The position numbers were made by a program, and so were the translations under genes. Positions 51,501-60,973 of a stretch of 64,000 bases of DNA are shown here, one piece after another; position 1 is the stretch's first letter; each line of letters opens with the position of its first letter. The notes below the pieces were generated by a model. The model worked only from the letters and a program-made list of their open reading frames with translations. It was not told where the DNA came from and did no database searches. The stretch is from Streptomyces sp. 35G-GA-8 (GTDB lineage Bacteria; Actinomycetota; Actinomycetes; Streptomycetales; Streptomycetaceae), in contig NZ_JAMHJQ010000007.1 in the NCBI RefSeq assembly GCF_023534745.1, positions 227,144 to 291,143 on the forward strand. The letters run 5' to 3'.

Positions 51501-51922
51501 CGGGCACCTCCCCGGTACGCCTCGACCTCGACCTCCACGACCAGACTCGGGTCGATGAAGCCGGAGACGACGATCATCGACGCGGCGGGGCGTACGGCGT
51601 CGAACAGCTCCTTGTGTGCGCGGCCCACCTCGTCGGAGTCCCGGACGTGGGTGATGTACATGCGTGTGCGCACCACATGCTCCGCGCCGAGCCCCAGCTC
51701 CTCCAGCGCCTTGACGGCGACCCCGAAGGCGACCCTGGCCTGTTCGTAGGGGCCACCCGCCGAGATCCTGCCGTCGACCATCGCCGTGCACCCGGCCACC
51801 AGCACAAGGCCGTTGGGGAGTTCCACCGCGCGGGAGTAGCCGATGGACTCCTCCCACGGACCGCCGGACGAGATCTTCCGTACCTCTCCGGCGCGTGCGC
51901 CCTCGCGTACGTCGTCGCTCAT
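51497..51922 (-). CDS. RidA (YjgF/YER057c) family protein
   Basis: 141 residues. Family signature: [20 protein letters not shown] (about 29-48), [29 protein letters not shown] (about 66-94, quoted in part as [19 protein letters not shown]) and a C-terminal VEVEVEAYR. RidA proteins hydrolyse reactive enamine/imine intermediates of PLP enzymes. It overlaps both hisF and priA by 4 nt, so its amount is tied to the his enzymes. Substrate inferred. Confidence 0.92.
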   Translation of the reverse strand: MSDDVREGARAGEVRKISSGGPWEESIGYSRAVELPNGLVLVAGCTAMVDGRISAGGPYEQARVAFGVAVKALEELGLGAEHVVRTRMYITHVRDSDEVGRAHKELFDAVRPAASMIVVSGFIDPSLVVEVEVEAYRGGAR

Positions 51923-52662
51923 CCGGACACCGCCGCCAGCGCCTCTTCCAGGGTGAACGCCTTGGCGTACAGCGCCTTGCCGACGATCGCGCCCTCGACG
52001 CCCTCGGGCACCAGCGTGGCGATCGCGCGCAGATCGTCCAGCGAGGAGACCCCGCCGGAGGCGACGACCGGCTTGTCGGTGACGGCGCAGACGTTCTTGA
52101 GCAGCTCCAGGTTGGGGCCCTGGAGGGTGCCGTCCTTGGCGATGTCGGTGACGACGTAGCGCGCACAGCCCTCGGAGTCCAGCCGGGCCAGTGTCTCGTA
52201 GAGGTCACCGCCGTCACGGGTCCAGCCGCGCCCGCGCAGTGTCGTACCGCGTACGTCGAGGCCGACCGCGATCCGGTCGCCGTGCTCGGCGATGATCTTG
52301 GCGACCCACTCGGGGGTCTCCAGCGCGGCCGTACCGAGGTTGACCCGCGTACAGCCGGTGGCGAGAGCCGCGGCCAGCGAGGCGTCGTCGCGGATCCCGC
52401 CGGACAGTTCGACCTTGATGTCCATGGCTTCGGTGACCTCGGCGATCAGCGCGCGGTTGTCGCCGGTGCCGAACGCCGCGTCGAGGTCGACCAGATGCAG
52501 CCACTCGGCGCCCGAGCGCTGCCAGGCGAGGGCCGCTTCGAGCGGGGAGCCGTACGACGTCTCCGTACCGGACTCGCCGTGGACCAGCCGGACGGCCTGG
52601 CCGTCGCGGACGTCGACGGCGGGCAGGAGTTCAAGCTTCGGCACAAGGGCCTCGGGTGACAT
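51919..52662 (-). CDS. priA: Bifunctional phosphoribosyl isomerase A (HisA/TrpF)
   Basis: 247 residues from ATG 52662. The (beta/alpha)8 fold has the two catalytic Asp in [18 protein letters not shown] (about 14-31) and [15 protein letters not shown] (about 170-184). PriA performs both the ProFAR isomerisation of histidine synthesis and the PRA isomerisation of tryptophan synthesis in actinobacteria. No separate trpF is present near the trp genes, consistent with this dual role. ATG overlaps the hisH stop by 1 nt (TGATG). Confidence 0.95.
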   Translation of the reverse strand: MSPEALVPKLELLPAVDVRDGQAVRLVHGESGTETSYGSPLEAALAWQRSGAEWLHLVDLDAAFGTGDNRALIAEVTEAMDIKVELSGGIRDDASLAAALATGCTRVNLGTAALETPEWVAKIIAEHGDRIAVGLDVRGTTLRGRGWTRDGGDLYETLARLDSEGCARYVVTDIAKDGTLQGPNLELLKNVCAVTDKPVVASGGVSSLDDLRAIATLVPEGVEGAIVGKALYAKAFTLEEALAAVSG

Positions 52663-53297
52663 CAGAGGGTTCCGATCCAGTTGGTCAGCAGCTGGGCGCC
52701 GGCGTCGCCGGACTTCTCGGGGTGGAACTGGGTGGCCCACAGGGCGCCGTTCTCCACGGCGGCGACGAACGGCTCGCCGTGGGTGGCCCAGGTGACCTTG
52801 GGGGCGCGGATCTTGGGGTTGGTGACCTCAAGGCCCCACTCGTGCACGGCGTAGGAGTGCACGAAGTAGAAGCGGGCCTCCGGGTCGAGCCCGGCGAACA
52901 GCTCACTGCCCTCCGGCGCCTCGACGGTGTTCCACCCCATGTGCGGCACGATCGGAGCCTTGAGCGGCGAGACCGTACCGGGCCACTCGTCAAGGCCTTC
53001 GGTCTCCACGCCGTGCTCGATACCGCGCTCGAAGAGGATCTGCATCCCGACGCAGATCCCCATGACGGGCCTGCCACCGGCGAGCCTGCGGCCGATGATC
53101 CACTCGCCGCGGGCGGCGGTGAGCCCCTTCATACAGGCGGAGAAGGCCCCGACGCCCGGTACGAGCAGGCCGTCGGCGTTCATGGCGCGGTCGAAGTCGC
53201 GGGTGATCTCGACATCGGCGCCGGCTCGCGCGAGAGCGCGCTCGGCGGAGCGGACATTGCCGAATCCGTAGTCGAAGACGACGACGTTCTTGCTCAT
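52662..53297 (-). CDS. hisH: Imidazole glycerol phosphate synthase, glutaminase subunit
   Basis: 211 residues from ATG 53297. Class I amidotransferase triad: Cys in [13 protein letters not shown] (about 80-92), His and Glu in TQFHPEKSG (about 191-199), with the [12 protein letters not shown] loop. It supplies ammonia from glutamine to HisF. GltB/GltD upstream in the window supply the glutamate pool. Confidence 0.96.
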   Translation of the reverse strand: MSKNVVVFDYGFGNVRSAERALARAGADVEITRDFDRAMNADGLLVPGVGAFSACMKGLTAARGEWIIGRRLAGGRPVMGICVGMQILFERGIEHGVETEGLDEWPGTVSPLKAPIVPHMGWNTVEAPEGSELFAGLDPEARFYFVHSYAVHEWGLEVTNPKIRAPKVTWATHGEPFVAAVENGALWATQFHPEKSGDAGAQLLTNWIGTL

Positions 53298-53461
53298 CCC
53301 CAGATCCCCTGGATACGCAGGACTCCGGCCACCAGACACAGCACGGAGCAGATCCCCAGCAGCACGATCACACCTATGGGCAGCTTCTGCTTGTGGAACG
53401 AGTACACACCGCCGGCGAGGAAGAGCCCCACGATGATCAGAATGGTCGACAGACCTGTCAC
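53294..53461 (-). CDS. Small membrane protein within the his operon
   Basis: 55 residues; the GTG at 53461 overlaps the hisB stop (GTGA), and its end overlaps hisH by 4 nt. Two hydrophobic segments (about 5-18 and 27-46) with a HKQKLPIG basic loop. No known domain. Such a small ORF at this position is familiar in Streptomyces, so it is probably translated. Confidence 0.7.
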   Translation of the reverse strand: MTGLSTILIIVGLFLAGGVYSFHKQKLPIGVIVLLGICSVLCLVAGVLRIQGIWG

Positions 53462-54051
53462 AGGGCACCCTTGGTAGAAGGAAGAATCCCAACAGCACGC
53501 GGATCGCGCTCGGAGGCGTACCGCAGGGCACGGGCGAGCGCCTTGAACTGGCACTCCACGATGTGGTGCGCGTTGCGCCCGTACGGAACGTGTACGTGCA
53601 GCGCGATCTGCGCCTGCGCGACGAACGACTCCAGGATGTGCCGGGTCATGGTCGTGTCGTACTCGCCGATCATCGGCGCCATGTTCTCGGGCTCGGTGTG
53701 CACGAGATACGGCCGCCCCGACAGGTCCACCGTCACCTGGGCCAGCGACTCGTCCAGCGGGACGGTGCAGTTGCCGAAGCGGTAGATGCCCACCTTGTCG
53801 CCGAGGGCCTGCTTGAAGGCGGCGCCCAGGGCCAGCGCGGTGTCCTCGATGGTGTGGTGCGAGTCGATGTGCAGATCGCCCTCGGTCTTCACCGTGAGGT
53901 CGAACAGGCCGTGCCTGCCGAGCTGGTCGAGCATGTGGTCGTAGAAGCCGACTCCTGTCGAAACCTCCACATCGCCGTGACCGTCGAGATCGATCTCGAC
54001 GACGACGGAGGTCTCCTTCGTACTGCGTTCGACACGGCCGATGCGGCTCAT
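53458..54051 (-). CDS. hisB: Imidazoleglycerol-phosphate dehydratase
   Basis: 197 residues. Metal-binding His-rich motifs [22 protein letters not shown] (in part), [10 protein letters not shown] (about 69-78), [15 protein letters not shown] and [15 protein letters not shown] (about 163-177). Sixth-step dehydratase; monofunctional, as usual outside enterobacteria. Overlaps hisC by 4 nt. Confidence 0.97.
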   Translation of the reverse strand: MSRIGRVERSTKETSVVVEIDLDGHGDVEVSTGVGFYDHMLDQLGRHGLFDLTVKTEGDLHIDSHHTIEDTALALGAAFKQALGDKVGIYRFGNCTVPLDESLAQVTVDLSGRPYLVHTEPENMAPMIGEYDTTMTRHILESFVAQAQIALHVHVPYGRNAHHIVECQFKALARALRYASERDPRAVGILPSTKGAL

Positions 54052-55163
54052 GCGCGCTCCTTCTTCAGTTCACGTACCGCGTCGAGGAACGCGTCGTTCT
54101 CGGACGGGGTGCCCGCGGTGACCCGCAGCCAGCCCGGTACGCCGTTGTCACGGATGAGGACACCCCGGTCGAGGATCCGCTGCCAGGCCGAGTGGGAGTC
54201 CTCGAAACGGCCGAACTGGACGAAGTTCGCGTCCGACTCGGTGACCTCGTAACCGATCGCCCGCAACTCCCCTACCAGCCGGTCCCGCTCGGCCTTGAGC
54301 GTCTCGACGTACCCGAGCAGCGTATCCGTGTGCTCCAGCGCGGCGAGCGCGGTGGCCTGGGTGACGGCGGAGAGGTGGTACGGCAGGCGCACCAGCTGGA
54401 CGGCGTCGACCACGGCGGGGTGCGCGGCGAGATAGCCCAGGCGCAGCCCGGCCGCCCCGAACGCCTTGGACATCGTGCGGGACACGACGAGCCGCGACCG
54501 GCCCTCGATGAGCGGCAGCAGGGAGTCCCGGTGACTGAATTCGACGTATGCCTCGTCGACCACGACCAGGGACGGCTTGGCGGCCTGGGCGGCCTCGTAG
54601 AGCGCGAGGACGGTCCCGGCATCGACCGCCGTGCCCGTGGGGTTGTTGGGCGAGGTGATGAAGACGACGTCGGGGCGGTGCTCGGCGATGGCCTTGCGCG
54701 CCGCCTCGACATCGATGGTGAAGTCCTCGTTGCGCGGTCCCGAGAGCCAGCCGGTGCCGGTGCCGCGGGCGATCAGGCCGTGCATCGAGTACGAGGGCTC
54801 GAAACCGATCGCCGTACGGCCGGGACCACCGAAGGTCTGCAACAGCTGCTGGATGACCTCGTTGGAGCCATTGGCGGCCCAGACGTTCGCGGCGGTCAGC
54901 GGGTGCTTTCCGGTCCGGCTGAGATACCGGGCCAGCTCGGTGCGCAGCTCGACCGCGTCCCGGTCCGGGTAGCGGTTGAGGCTCCGCGCGGCCTCGCGGA
55001 CGCGCTCGGTGATCCGCTCGACCAGCGGCTCGGGCAGCGGGTACGGGTTCTCGTTCGTGTTCAGCTGTACGGGGACGTCCAGCTGGGGCGCGCCGTAGGG
55101 GGACTTGCCGCGCAGCTCGTCCCGTACCGGCAGCTCATCGAAGTCAGGACTGCCGAAGGTCAC
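54048..55163 (-). CDS. hisC: Histidinol-phosphate aminotransferase
   Basis: 371 residues from GTG 55163, which overlaps the hisD stop (GTGA). Class I/II PLP fold: [40 protein letters not shown] and the PLP-lysine segment [17 protein letters not shown] (about 225-241). It transaminates imidazole-acetol phosphate with glutamate. Confidence 0.97.
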   Translation of the reverse strand: MTFGSPDFDELPVRDELRGKSPYGAPQLDVPVQLNTNENPYPLPEPLVERITERVREAARSLNRYPDRDAVELRTELARYLSRTGKHPLTAANVWAANGSNEVIQQLLQTFGGPGRTAIGFEPSYSMHGLIARGTGTGWLSGPRNEDFTIDVEAARKAIAEHRPDVVFITSPNNPTGTAVDAGTVLALYEAAQAAKPSLVVVDEAYVEFSHRDSLLPLIEGRSRLVVSRTMSKAFGAAGLRLGYLAAHPAVVDAVQLVRLPYHLSAVTQATALAALEHTDTLLGYVETLKAERDRLVGELRAIGYEVTESDANFVQFGRFEDSHSAWQRILDRGVLIRDNGVPGWLRVTAGTPSENDAFLDAVRELKKERA

Positions 55164-56491
55164 TTTCCCGGCACCTTCCACGCGAACCTCGCCTTGATCG
55201 CCGCGCCGTGCGCGGGCAGGTCCTCGGCCTCGGCGAGCGTCACCACATGGTGGGCGACCTCGGCGAGCGCCTCCTCGCTGTAGTCCACGATGTGGATGCC
55301 GCGCAGGAAGGATTGGACGGAGAGCCCCGAGGAGTGGCAGGCGCAACCGCCGGTCGGCAGTACGTGGTTGGAGCCCGCGCAGTAGTCGCCGAGCGAGACC
55401 GGGGCGTACGGTCCGACGAAGATCGCGCCGGCGTTGCGCACCCGCGCGGCCAGCGCGGCGGCGTCGGCGGTCTGGATCTCCAGGTGCTCGGCGCCGTACG
55501 CGTCGACGACCCGCAGGCCGTCCTCGACGGAGTCGACCAGCACGATCGCGGACTGCCGGCCGGAGAGCGCGGGGACCACCCGGTCGTCGATGTGCCTGGT
55601 CGCCGCCACCTGCGGCGCCAGCTCCTTCTCGACCGCGTCGGCCAGCTCGGCCGAGTCGGTGACCAGGACGGCGGCGGCGAGCGGGTCGTGCTCGGCCTGG
55701 CTGATCAGGTCGGCCGCGACATGCACCGGGTCGGCGGTCGCGTCCGCGAGGACCGCGATCTCGGTCGGGCCCGCCTCGGCGTCGATACCGATCCGGCCGG
55801 TGAAGTAGCGCTTGGCGGCGGCGACCCAGATATTGCCGGGGCCGGTGACCATGTTGGCGGGCTCGCAGCCGTCGGGGCCCGGGACGCCGTACGCGAACAT
55901 CGCGACGGCCGAGGCGCCACCGGCCGCGTACACCTCGTCGATCCCCAGCAGCGCGCACGCGGCGAGGATCGTCGGGTGCGGCAGCCCCCCGAATTCCTTC
56001 TGCGCGGGAGAGGCCAGGGCGATCGACTCGACACCGGCCTCCTGGGCCGGCACCACGTTCATGATCACGGATGAGGGGTAGACCGACCGGCCGCCGGGCG
56101 CGTACAGCCCCACCCGCCCGACCGGCACCCACTTCTCGGTGACCGTGCCGCCGGGCACGACCTGAGTGGTGTGCGAGGAGCGCCGCTGCGCGCGGTGGAC
56201 CAGCCTCGCGCGCCGGATCGACTCCTCCAGCGCGGCCCGTACGGCCGGATCAAGCGCTTCCAGGGCGTCAGCGAGGGCCTTTTCGGGCACCCGGACCCGC
56301 TCCAGCGTCACTCCGTCGTACTTCTCCGCGGACTCGATCAGTGCCGCCGTGCCCCTATGGCGCACGTCCTCGCAGAGCGGGCGCACCTTCTCCAGGGCGG
56401 CTTCCACGTCGAACTCGGCTCGGGGCAGCAGGTCACGCAGGTCTCCACCCTCGGGGAGGGTGTCGCCACGCAGATCGATTCGTGAGATCAC
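55160..56491 (-). CDS. hisD: Histidinol dehydrogenase
   Basis: 443 residues from GTG 56491. Motifs: [18 protein letters not shown] (NAD region), [39 protein letters not shown] (metal-binding Gln/His) and the C-terminal [17 protein letters not shown]. Oxidises histidinol to histidine with two NAD+, Zn-dependent. First gene of the his run hisD-hisC-hisB-x-hisH-priA-ridA-hisF. No ribosome binding site is clear before the GTG. Confidence 0.96.
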   Translation of the reverse strand: MISRIDLRGDTLPEGGDLRDLLPRAEFDVEAALEKVRPLCEDVRHRGTAALIESAEKYDGVTLERVRVPEKALADALEALDPAVRAALEESIRRARLVHRAQRRSSHTTQVVPGGTVTEKWVPVGRVGLYAPGGRSVYPSSVIMNVVPAQEAGVESIALASPAQKEFGGLPHPTILAACALLGIDEVYAAGGASAVAMFAYGVPGPDGCEPANMVTGPGNIWVAAAKRYFTGRIGIDAEAGPTEIAVLADATADPVHVAADLISQAEHDPLAAAVLVTDSAELADAVEKELAPQVAATRHIDDRVVPALSGRQSAIVLVDSVEDGLRVVDAYGAEHLEIQTADAAALAARVRNAGAIFVGPYAPVSLGDYCAGSNHVLPTGGCACHSSGLSVQSFLRGIHIVDYSEEALAEVAHHVVTLAEAEDLPAHGAAIKARFAWKVPGK

Positions 56492-56532
56492 GGGGTCAAT
56501 TCTCGCAGACCGGATCAGGCCGTCGGTCGCGC

Positions 56533-56549
56533 GTATCACTGGCTGATAC
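56533..56549. promoter_or_regulatory. Palindrome upstream of hisD
   Basis: GTATCA (56533-56538), CTGGC, TGATAC (56544-56549): perfect 6-bp arms 42 nt before the hisD GTG, AT-richer than the surroundings. Candidate operator for a histidine regulator. Confidence 0.4.
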
Positions 56550-56656
56550 ACGCCATGTTCACTACGGGTCACCATTAGCGTTCAGCACGTCACTCAGCGG
56601 GAACAACGCATGTACGACCACCTTTCATCAGTCGCACAGACCATCCGTCATCAGTT

Positions 56657-56673
56657 GTACGGACCATCCGTAC
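56657..56673. promoter_or_regulatory. Palindrome upstream of the pentapeptide-like membrane gene
   Basis: GTACGG (56657-56662), ACCAT, CCGTAC (56668-56673), 26 nt before the GTG at 56699; a further GACCATCCGT copy lies about 26 bp to the left. Candidate operator on the promoter of the downstream gene. Confidence 0.45.
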
Positions 56674-56698
56674 GCACAGGGGAAGCGGAGGCGCGGCC

Positions 56699-58300
56699 GT
56701 GACCGAGCCGCAGAACGACGAATCTCCGGACTGGCTCAGCGCGGCGGAACTCGGCATGTGGCAGTCGTTCCGCAACGGCAGCACGTACGACCTGAGCACT
56801 CCGGACGCCTTACTGAACGACCCCTTCGCGCCGCGTCCCTGGGGCACGGACCGCAGCGTCCGCGCCAGGGTCATCGCGCTGCTGCTGCTCAACGGCCCGG
56901 CCGCGCTGCCCGGCCGGGTCGCCGCGCTCAAGCTCCGCGGGGTGCAGATCACCGGCACGCTCAATCTCGCGGGTGGCACCATCGCCCCGTACGTCGAGCT
57001 GAACCACTGCCGTTTCGAGAACGAGGTGGTGCTGCCCGAGTCGCACTTCACCACCCTGCGCATGGTGGGCTGTGCCATCCCCCGGCTGGAGGCGGCCCGG
57101 CTGCACACCGAGGGAGATCTCCATCTGCCGCGCTGCCGGGTCGAGCGTGGCATCCGGCTGACCGACGCGCAGATCGGTACGGATCTGCTGATCAGCCAGA
57201 TCGATGTACGTCCCGACCGGCTGGGCCGGGCGATCACCGCGGACGGAATGTCCGTCGCCCAGGACCTCCAGGCCGATCAGATCGAGACATATGGCGAGGT
57301 CAGTCTGCGCGGCGCCAAGATCGGCGTGTCACTGAGCCTGCGCGGCAGCCGGCTGCGCGCCGCGGAGGAGCGGCGGGCGCTCAACGCCCCGCAGCTGACG
57401 GTGGAGCGGTCGCTGTACATGACGGGCGCGTGGGTGAGCACGGACACCGGCGATCCGGGGATGACGCCGCCGCACGGCGTCGGCAGCGTCGCCACACCGC
57501 TCCTCGGCACGCGGTTGCAGCGCTTCGAGTGCCGGGGCGGGGTGCGGCTGGACGACGGCCGCTTCGGCGACGCGGTCGACATGGACCAGGCGCGGTTCTA
57601 TCTCGCGCCCACGGAGGAGCTGTCGCTGCGCCGGATCAACACCCCCGAGCTGCGGTTCAAGTGCGAGCGGGTGGAGGACGGCAGGGTCGTCCTGAGCGGT
57701 GCGAAGATCATCACGCTGGTCGACATGTCGACCAGCTGGCCGGGCCCCGGCGGGCTCGCGATGGGCGGTTTCGCCTACGAGAACCTCGTACCGTTCGGCC
57801 ACTTCCCGCTGATCAGGCGGTTGGAGTGGGTGGCGGCGGCGACCCCGGAGTACTCCCCCGAGCCGTACGAGCGGCTGGCCCAGGTCCTGCGCAACAGCGG
57901 CGAGGACGCGGACGCGCGCGAAGTACTCCTCGCCAAGCAGCGCAGGCGGCGCGAGACGCTGCCGCTCGCGGCGAAGCTCTGGGGCTATCTCCAGGACTGG
58001 ACGGTGGCCTACGGCTACCGGCCCGGCCGGGCGGCGCTGTGGATGGCGGTGCTGTGGGGAGCCAGTACGGTCGCCTTCGCCCGGCACGCCCCGCCGCCGA
58101 TCAAGGGCGACGGACACCCGGCGTGGAACCCTGCGCTGTTCGCCCTGGATCTGCTGATCCCGGTGATCGATCTGGGCCAGGACGGCCACTGGCTGCTGGA
58201 GGGCGGCTGGCAGTGGGCGGCGGCGGTGCTGATCATGCTGGGCTGGATCCTGGCGACGACGGTGGCGGCGGGAGCGTCCCGACTGCTGCGGCGAGGCTAG
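56699..58300 (+). CDS. Large membrane protein with pentapeptide/beta-helix-like repeats
   Basis: 533 residues from GTG 56699 with GGAGG upstream. Residues about 65-350 are built of short strands of the LRGVQITGTLNLAGG, LTDAQIGTDLLISQ and VSLRGAKIGVSLSLRG kind, the periodicity of right-handed beta-helices (pentapeptide-like). Residues about 435-530 hold two or three membrane segments (RAALWMAVLWGASTVAFAR, WQWAAAVLIMLGWILATTV). Some Streptomyces homologues are labelled membrane-associated oxidoreductase, which the sequence does not support. Its TAG stop (58298-58300) is the CTAG end of the palindromic element. Confidence 0.75.
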   Translation: MTEPQNDESPDWLSAAELGMWQSFRNGSTYDLSTPDALLNDPFAPRPWGTDRSVRARVIALLLLNGPAALPGRVAALKLRGVQITGTLNLAGGTIAPYVELNHCRFENEVVLPESHFTTLRMVGCAIPRLEAARLHTEGDLHLPRCRVERGIRLTDAQIGTDLLISQIDVRPDRLGRAITADGMSVAQDLQADQIETYGEVSLRGAKIGVSLSLRGSRLRAAEERRALNAPQLTVERSLYMTGAWVSTDTGDPGMTPPHGVGSVATPLLGTRLQRFECRGGVRLDDGRFGDAVDMDQARFYLAPTEELSLRRINTPELRFKCERVEDGRVVLSGAKIITLVDMSTSWPGPGGLAMGGFAYENLVPFGHFPLIRRLEWVAAATPEYSPEPYERLAQVLRNSGEDADAREVLLAKQRRRRETLPLAAKLWGYLQDWTVAYGYRPGRAALWMAVLWGASTVAFARHAPPPIKGDGHPAWNPALFALDLLIPVIDLGQDGHWLLEGGWQWAAAVLIMLGWILATTVAAGASRLLRRG

Positions 58301-58477
58301 GGCGTGTATCGAAAGTCCCGCCTGGCTCGCGACGCCCGGCACGCACGCTCGCTGCGTTGTCGGAGTCGTCCAAGTAGCTCCGCTACGAGGACGATCCTCC
58401 GCCTTGCGATCGCACGCGCCGGACGCCGCGAGCCCCGCCCTGCGGGCGGACGGCGCTACTTTCGATACACGCCCTAG
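58297..58477 (-). repeat. Palindromic MITE-like element, copy B
   Basis: 181 bp bounded by CTAG with perfect 20-bp terminal inverted repeats CTAGGGCGTGTATCGAAAGT and ACTTTCGATACACGCCCTAG. Read on the minus strand it aligns with copy A (27346-27547) through AAAGTAGCGCCGTCCGCCCG, the GCGTGCGATCGCAAGGCGGA block and GCGAGCGTGCGTGCCGGGCG. The central hairpin has a different sequence (GTCC-TCGTAGC ... GCTACTTGGAC) but the same pairing, i.e. covarying. It provides the stop codon of the gene before it, in the same orientation relative to the gene as copy A. Confidence 0.88.
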
Positions 58478-58496
58478 TGCCCCTCCCGGCAATAGA

Positions 58497-58516
58497 TCCT
58501 GTCCGGCCGGACAGGA
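58497..58516. repeat. 20-bp perfect palindrome
   Basis: TCCTGTCCGGCCGGACAGGA, 20 nt after the palindromic element. Could be an operator or a cruciform/hairpin; nothing else marks it. Confidence 0.6.
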
Positions 58517-58546
58517 CCCAAGGGCCCCGACCCAGCCGGATCCGCA

Positions 58547-58579
58547 CCCGGGATGTAACGGCATCCCGGGGTTTCTTTA
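58547..58579 (+). terminator. Intrinsic terminator after the membrane protein and element B
   Basis: CCCGGGATG (58547-58555), loop TAACGG, CATCCCGGG (58562-58570), followed by GTTTCTTTA. Perfect 9-bp stem with a U-rich tail on the plus strand: a good rho-independent terminator for the 56699-58300 transcript. Confidence 0.8.
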
Positions 58580-58669
58580 CCTTGCCTTGACTTTGGGCGC
58601 TACAACCTTTTCGCCCGATACGAAAGCTTCACAGCCGCCCCCTGGCGCGTCCTCGACCTGCGGTTTTCA

Positions 58670-59698
58670 ATGGTCCGCACCATGTCATTGCTCCGCGCCC
58701 TGATCAGCACCGCGCGTATGGTCCGGCACACCCCGCAGCTCGCCGCCGGGCTGCCGCCGGACGACGCGGTGCTGCTCGACGCTCCCGACGAGCGGCTCGC
58801 TCCCGCGCTCGTCGCCGCCGCTCTCGGCGAGTACGAACCCGCGGCGAAGCTGCTCGCGACGACGCGCGAGGCCGCCGAGTGGGAGAACCGCGACCGCTAT
58901 GTGATGCGGCTCGCCGCGTTCGCGCACGGCCGTGACGGCTGGCTCACGGCCTGGCTGCGATCGGCGCCCCGCGATCCCGACGCGCTGCTCGTCCGGGCCG
59001 AGCTGGTCATCCGCAGGGCCTGGGAGTCACCGGCCCGCGCCGAGCGGCTGCGCGAGACGGGCCCGATGATCGACGCGGCGGCCGACGGCGATCCACGCGA
59101 TCCGGTGCCCTGGCGGGTCGCGCTCGACCACGCGCGCGGTACGCACGCCACCCACACCGCCTTCGAGTCGCTGTGGGAGCAGGCCGTGCGCCGCTCCTCG
59201 CACCACTACGGCTGCCATGTCGCGGCCCTCCAGTACCTCTCGGCCGAGTGGTACGGCTCGCACCGCGAGTGCTTCGACTTCGCCGAACAGGCGGCGCACG
59301 ACGCCCTGCCCGGCTCCCTCGTACGCGCGCTGCCCGTGCGCGCCGCCCTCACCCTGCTGCTGAGCGGCGAGCCCACCTCCGTACAGGCGGACCGGATCGA
59401 CGCGGCGGCCGATCTCGCCATCGCGGTCTCCGCCGAGTACGCGGCGGGCGACCCGTGGCTCGCCGAGGTGCGCAATCTGCTGGTGTACGTACTGCTTGAG
59501 CGGGGGCGCTGGAAGGAGGCGCTGGAGCAGTTCCGGCTGATCGGGCCGCACGCGACCTCCTTCCCGTGGACCTCGTTCACGGACGATCCGCTGGGTCAGT
59601 TCCTCGAATCGCGGCACGCCGTACGGATCCAAGTGGCCTCGGCGATGCCTTTGCGGAGCAGGACAGAACGGAGAGGGCCCCGCGGCCACTACGCTTGA
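58670..59698 (+). CDS. Hypothetical TPR-like helical protein
   Basis: 342 residues, alpha-helical throughout. Pairs of helices with Ala/Leu/Trp spacing occur at about 48-80, 100-125, 145-175, 225-265 and 268-300 (NLLVYVLLERGRWKEALEQFRLIG), resembling TPR/HEAT solenoids. Cytoplasmic; no catalytic motif. A conserved-looking C-terminal GPHATSFPWTSFTDDPLGQF. Start uncertain: ATG 58670 or ATG 58682; neither has a ribosome binding site. Function unknown; probably a protein-binding scaffold. Confidence 0.7.
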   Translation: MVRTMSLLRALISTARMVRHTPQLAAGLPPDDAVLLDAPDERLAPALVAAALGEYEPAAKLLATTREAAEWENRDRYVMRLAAFAHGRDGWLTAWLRSAPRDPDALLVRAELVIRRAWESPARAERLRETGPMIDAAADGDPRDPVPWRVALDHARGTHATHTAFESLWEQAVRRSSHHYGCHVAALQYLSAEWYGSHRECFDFAEQAAHDALPGSLVRALPVRAALTLLLSGEPTSVQADRIDAAADLAIAVSAEYAAGDPWLAEVRNLLVYVLLERGRWKEALEQFRLIGPHATSFPWTSFTDDPLGQFLESRHAVRIQVASAMPLRSRTERRGPRGHYA

Positions 59699-59703
59699 CC
59701 GTT

Positions 59704-60441
59704 GTGACCACCGCACGCCTCCCTCTCTTCCCGCTGAACGCGGTGCTGTTCCCGGGCCTCGTCCTGCCTCTGAACGTGTTCGAGGAGCGCTACCGCGCGA
59801 TGATGCGCGAGCTGCTCAAGACCGATGAGTCCGAGCCGCGCCGCTTCGCCGTGGTCGCCATCCGCGACGGACACCAGGTCGCGCCGACAGCGGCCGGGAT
59901 GCCGGACGGAACGGCGCTGACCCATCGCGGGCCCGCCGCCGGCTTCGACCCCGACCCCCTGAAATCCTTCCACCCCGTGGGGTGCGTCGCGGACGCGGCG
60001 ACGATACGCGAGCGCCCCGACGGCAGCTTCGAGGTGGTCGCCACCGGCACCACCCGGGTCCGGCTGCTCTCGGTCGACGCCAGCGGCTCGTATCTGACGG
60101 CCGAGGTGGAAGAGCTGCCCGAGGAGACGGGCGACGGCGCGGGCGCGCTCGCCGAGGGCGTGCTCCGCGCGTTCCGGAGCTACCAGAAGCGGCTGGCCGG
60201 GGCGCGCGAGCGCTCGCTCTCCGGCGACGAACTGCCCGACGAGCCCTCGGTGGTGTCCTATCTGGTCGCCGCGGCGGCCGTACTCGACATCCCGGCCAAG
60301 CAGCGGCTGCTCGAGGCCCCGGACATCGCGGCCCGGCTGCGTGAGGAGCTGAAGCTGCTGCGGGCCGAGACGGCGGTGATCCGCCATCTGCCCTCGCTGC
60401 CCGCCGTGACCCTGACGCACACGCCGTCCAGCCCCAACTGA
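59704..60441 (+). CDS. Lon-protease N-terminal (LAN) domain protein
   Basis: 245 residues from GTG 59704. LON substrate-binding domain: LPLFPLNAVLFPGLVLPLNVFEERYRAM (about 5-32, quoted in part LPLFPLNAVLFPGLVLPL), FHPVGCVADAATIRERPDG, VVATGTTRVRLL and the helical C-terminal part with AVLDIPAKQRLLEAPD. No ATPase or protease domain, so it is a stand-alone LON domain whose partner is unknown. A TACGCT -10 box (59690-59695) lies 8 nt before the GTG, suggesting a leaderless mRNA. Confidence 0.9.
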   Translation: MTTARLPLFPLNAVLFPGLVLPLNVFEERYRAMMRELLKTDESEPRRFAVVAIRDGHQVAPTAAGMPDGTALTHRGPAAGFDPDPLKSFHPVGCVADAATIRERPDGSFEVVATGTTRVRLLSVDASGSYLTAEVEELPEETGDGAGALAEGVLRAFRSYQKRLAGARERSLSGDELPDEPSVVSYLVAAAAVLDIPAKQRLLEAPDIAARLREELKLLRAETAVIRHLPSLPAVTLTHTPSSPN

Positions 60442-60472
60442 CCCAGCTCAACTCACCGGGGGAAGACCCGCC

Positions 60473-60973
60473 TTGGCGAAGAAGTCCAAGAAGCAGCAGT
60501 CCGGTGGCACGCCGGCGACGGTCGCCCTGACGGCCGCCGGCACGCCGTACACCCTCCACGCGTACGAGCACGACCCGGCTTCGCCCTCGTACGGCGAGGA
60601 GGCGGCCGATGCCCTGGGTGTCTCTCCCGACCGGGTCTTCAAGACCCTGGTCGCGGACGTCGACGGCGAACTGACCGTGGCCGTCGTGCCGGTCGCCGGT
60701 TCGCTCGATCTGAAGGCTCTCGCGGCGGCGGTCGGCGGCAAACGCGCCTCGATGGCGGACCCGGTGACCGCGGAACGTACGACAGGTTATGTACGCGGGG
60801 GAATCTCGCCCTTGGGGCAGCGCAAGCGGCTACGGACCGTAGTGGACGCCTCCGCGGAGGCGCATGCGACGATCTGTGTCTCGGCGGGCCGCCGGGGCCT
60901 GGAGGTCGAGCTGTCCCCGGCGGATCTGGCGTCGCATACGTCGGCGGTCCTGGCCCCCATCGGCCGACGCTAG
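60473..60973 (+). CDS. ybaK: Cys-tRNA(Pro) deacylase, YbaK family
   Basis: 166 residues. TTG start at 60473 with GGGGGAAG upstream. YbaK motifs: PDRVFKTLVADVDGELTVAVVP (about 44-65, quoted in part FKTLVADVDGELTVAVVP), KALAAAVGGKRASMADP and GYVRGGISPLGQRKRL (about 103-118). It removes cysteine mis-attached to tRNA-Pro. Its TAG stop shares CTAG (60970-60973) with the stop of the convergent DUF2567 gene. Confidence 0.95.
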   Translation: MAKKSKKQQSGGTPATVALTAAGTPYTLHAYEHDPASPSYGEEAADALGVSPDRVFKTLVADVDGELTVAVVPVAGSLDLKALAAAVGGKRASMADPVTAERTTGYVRGGISPLGQRKRLRTVVDASAEAHATICVSAGRRGLEVELSPADLASHTSAVLAPIGRR

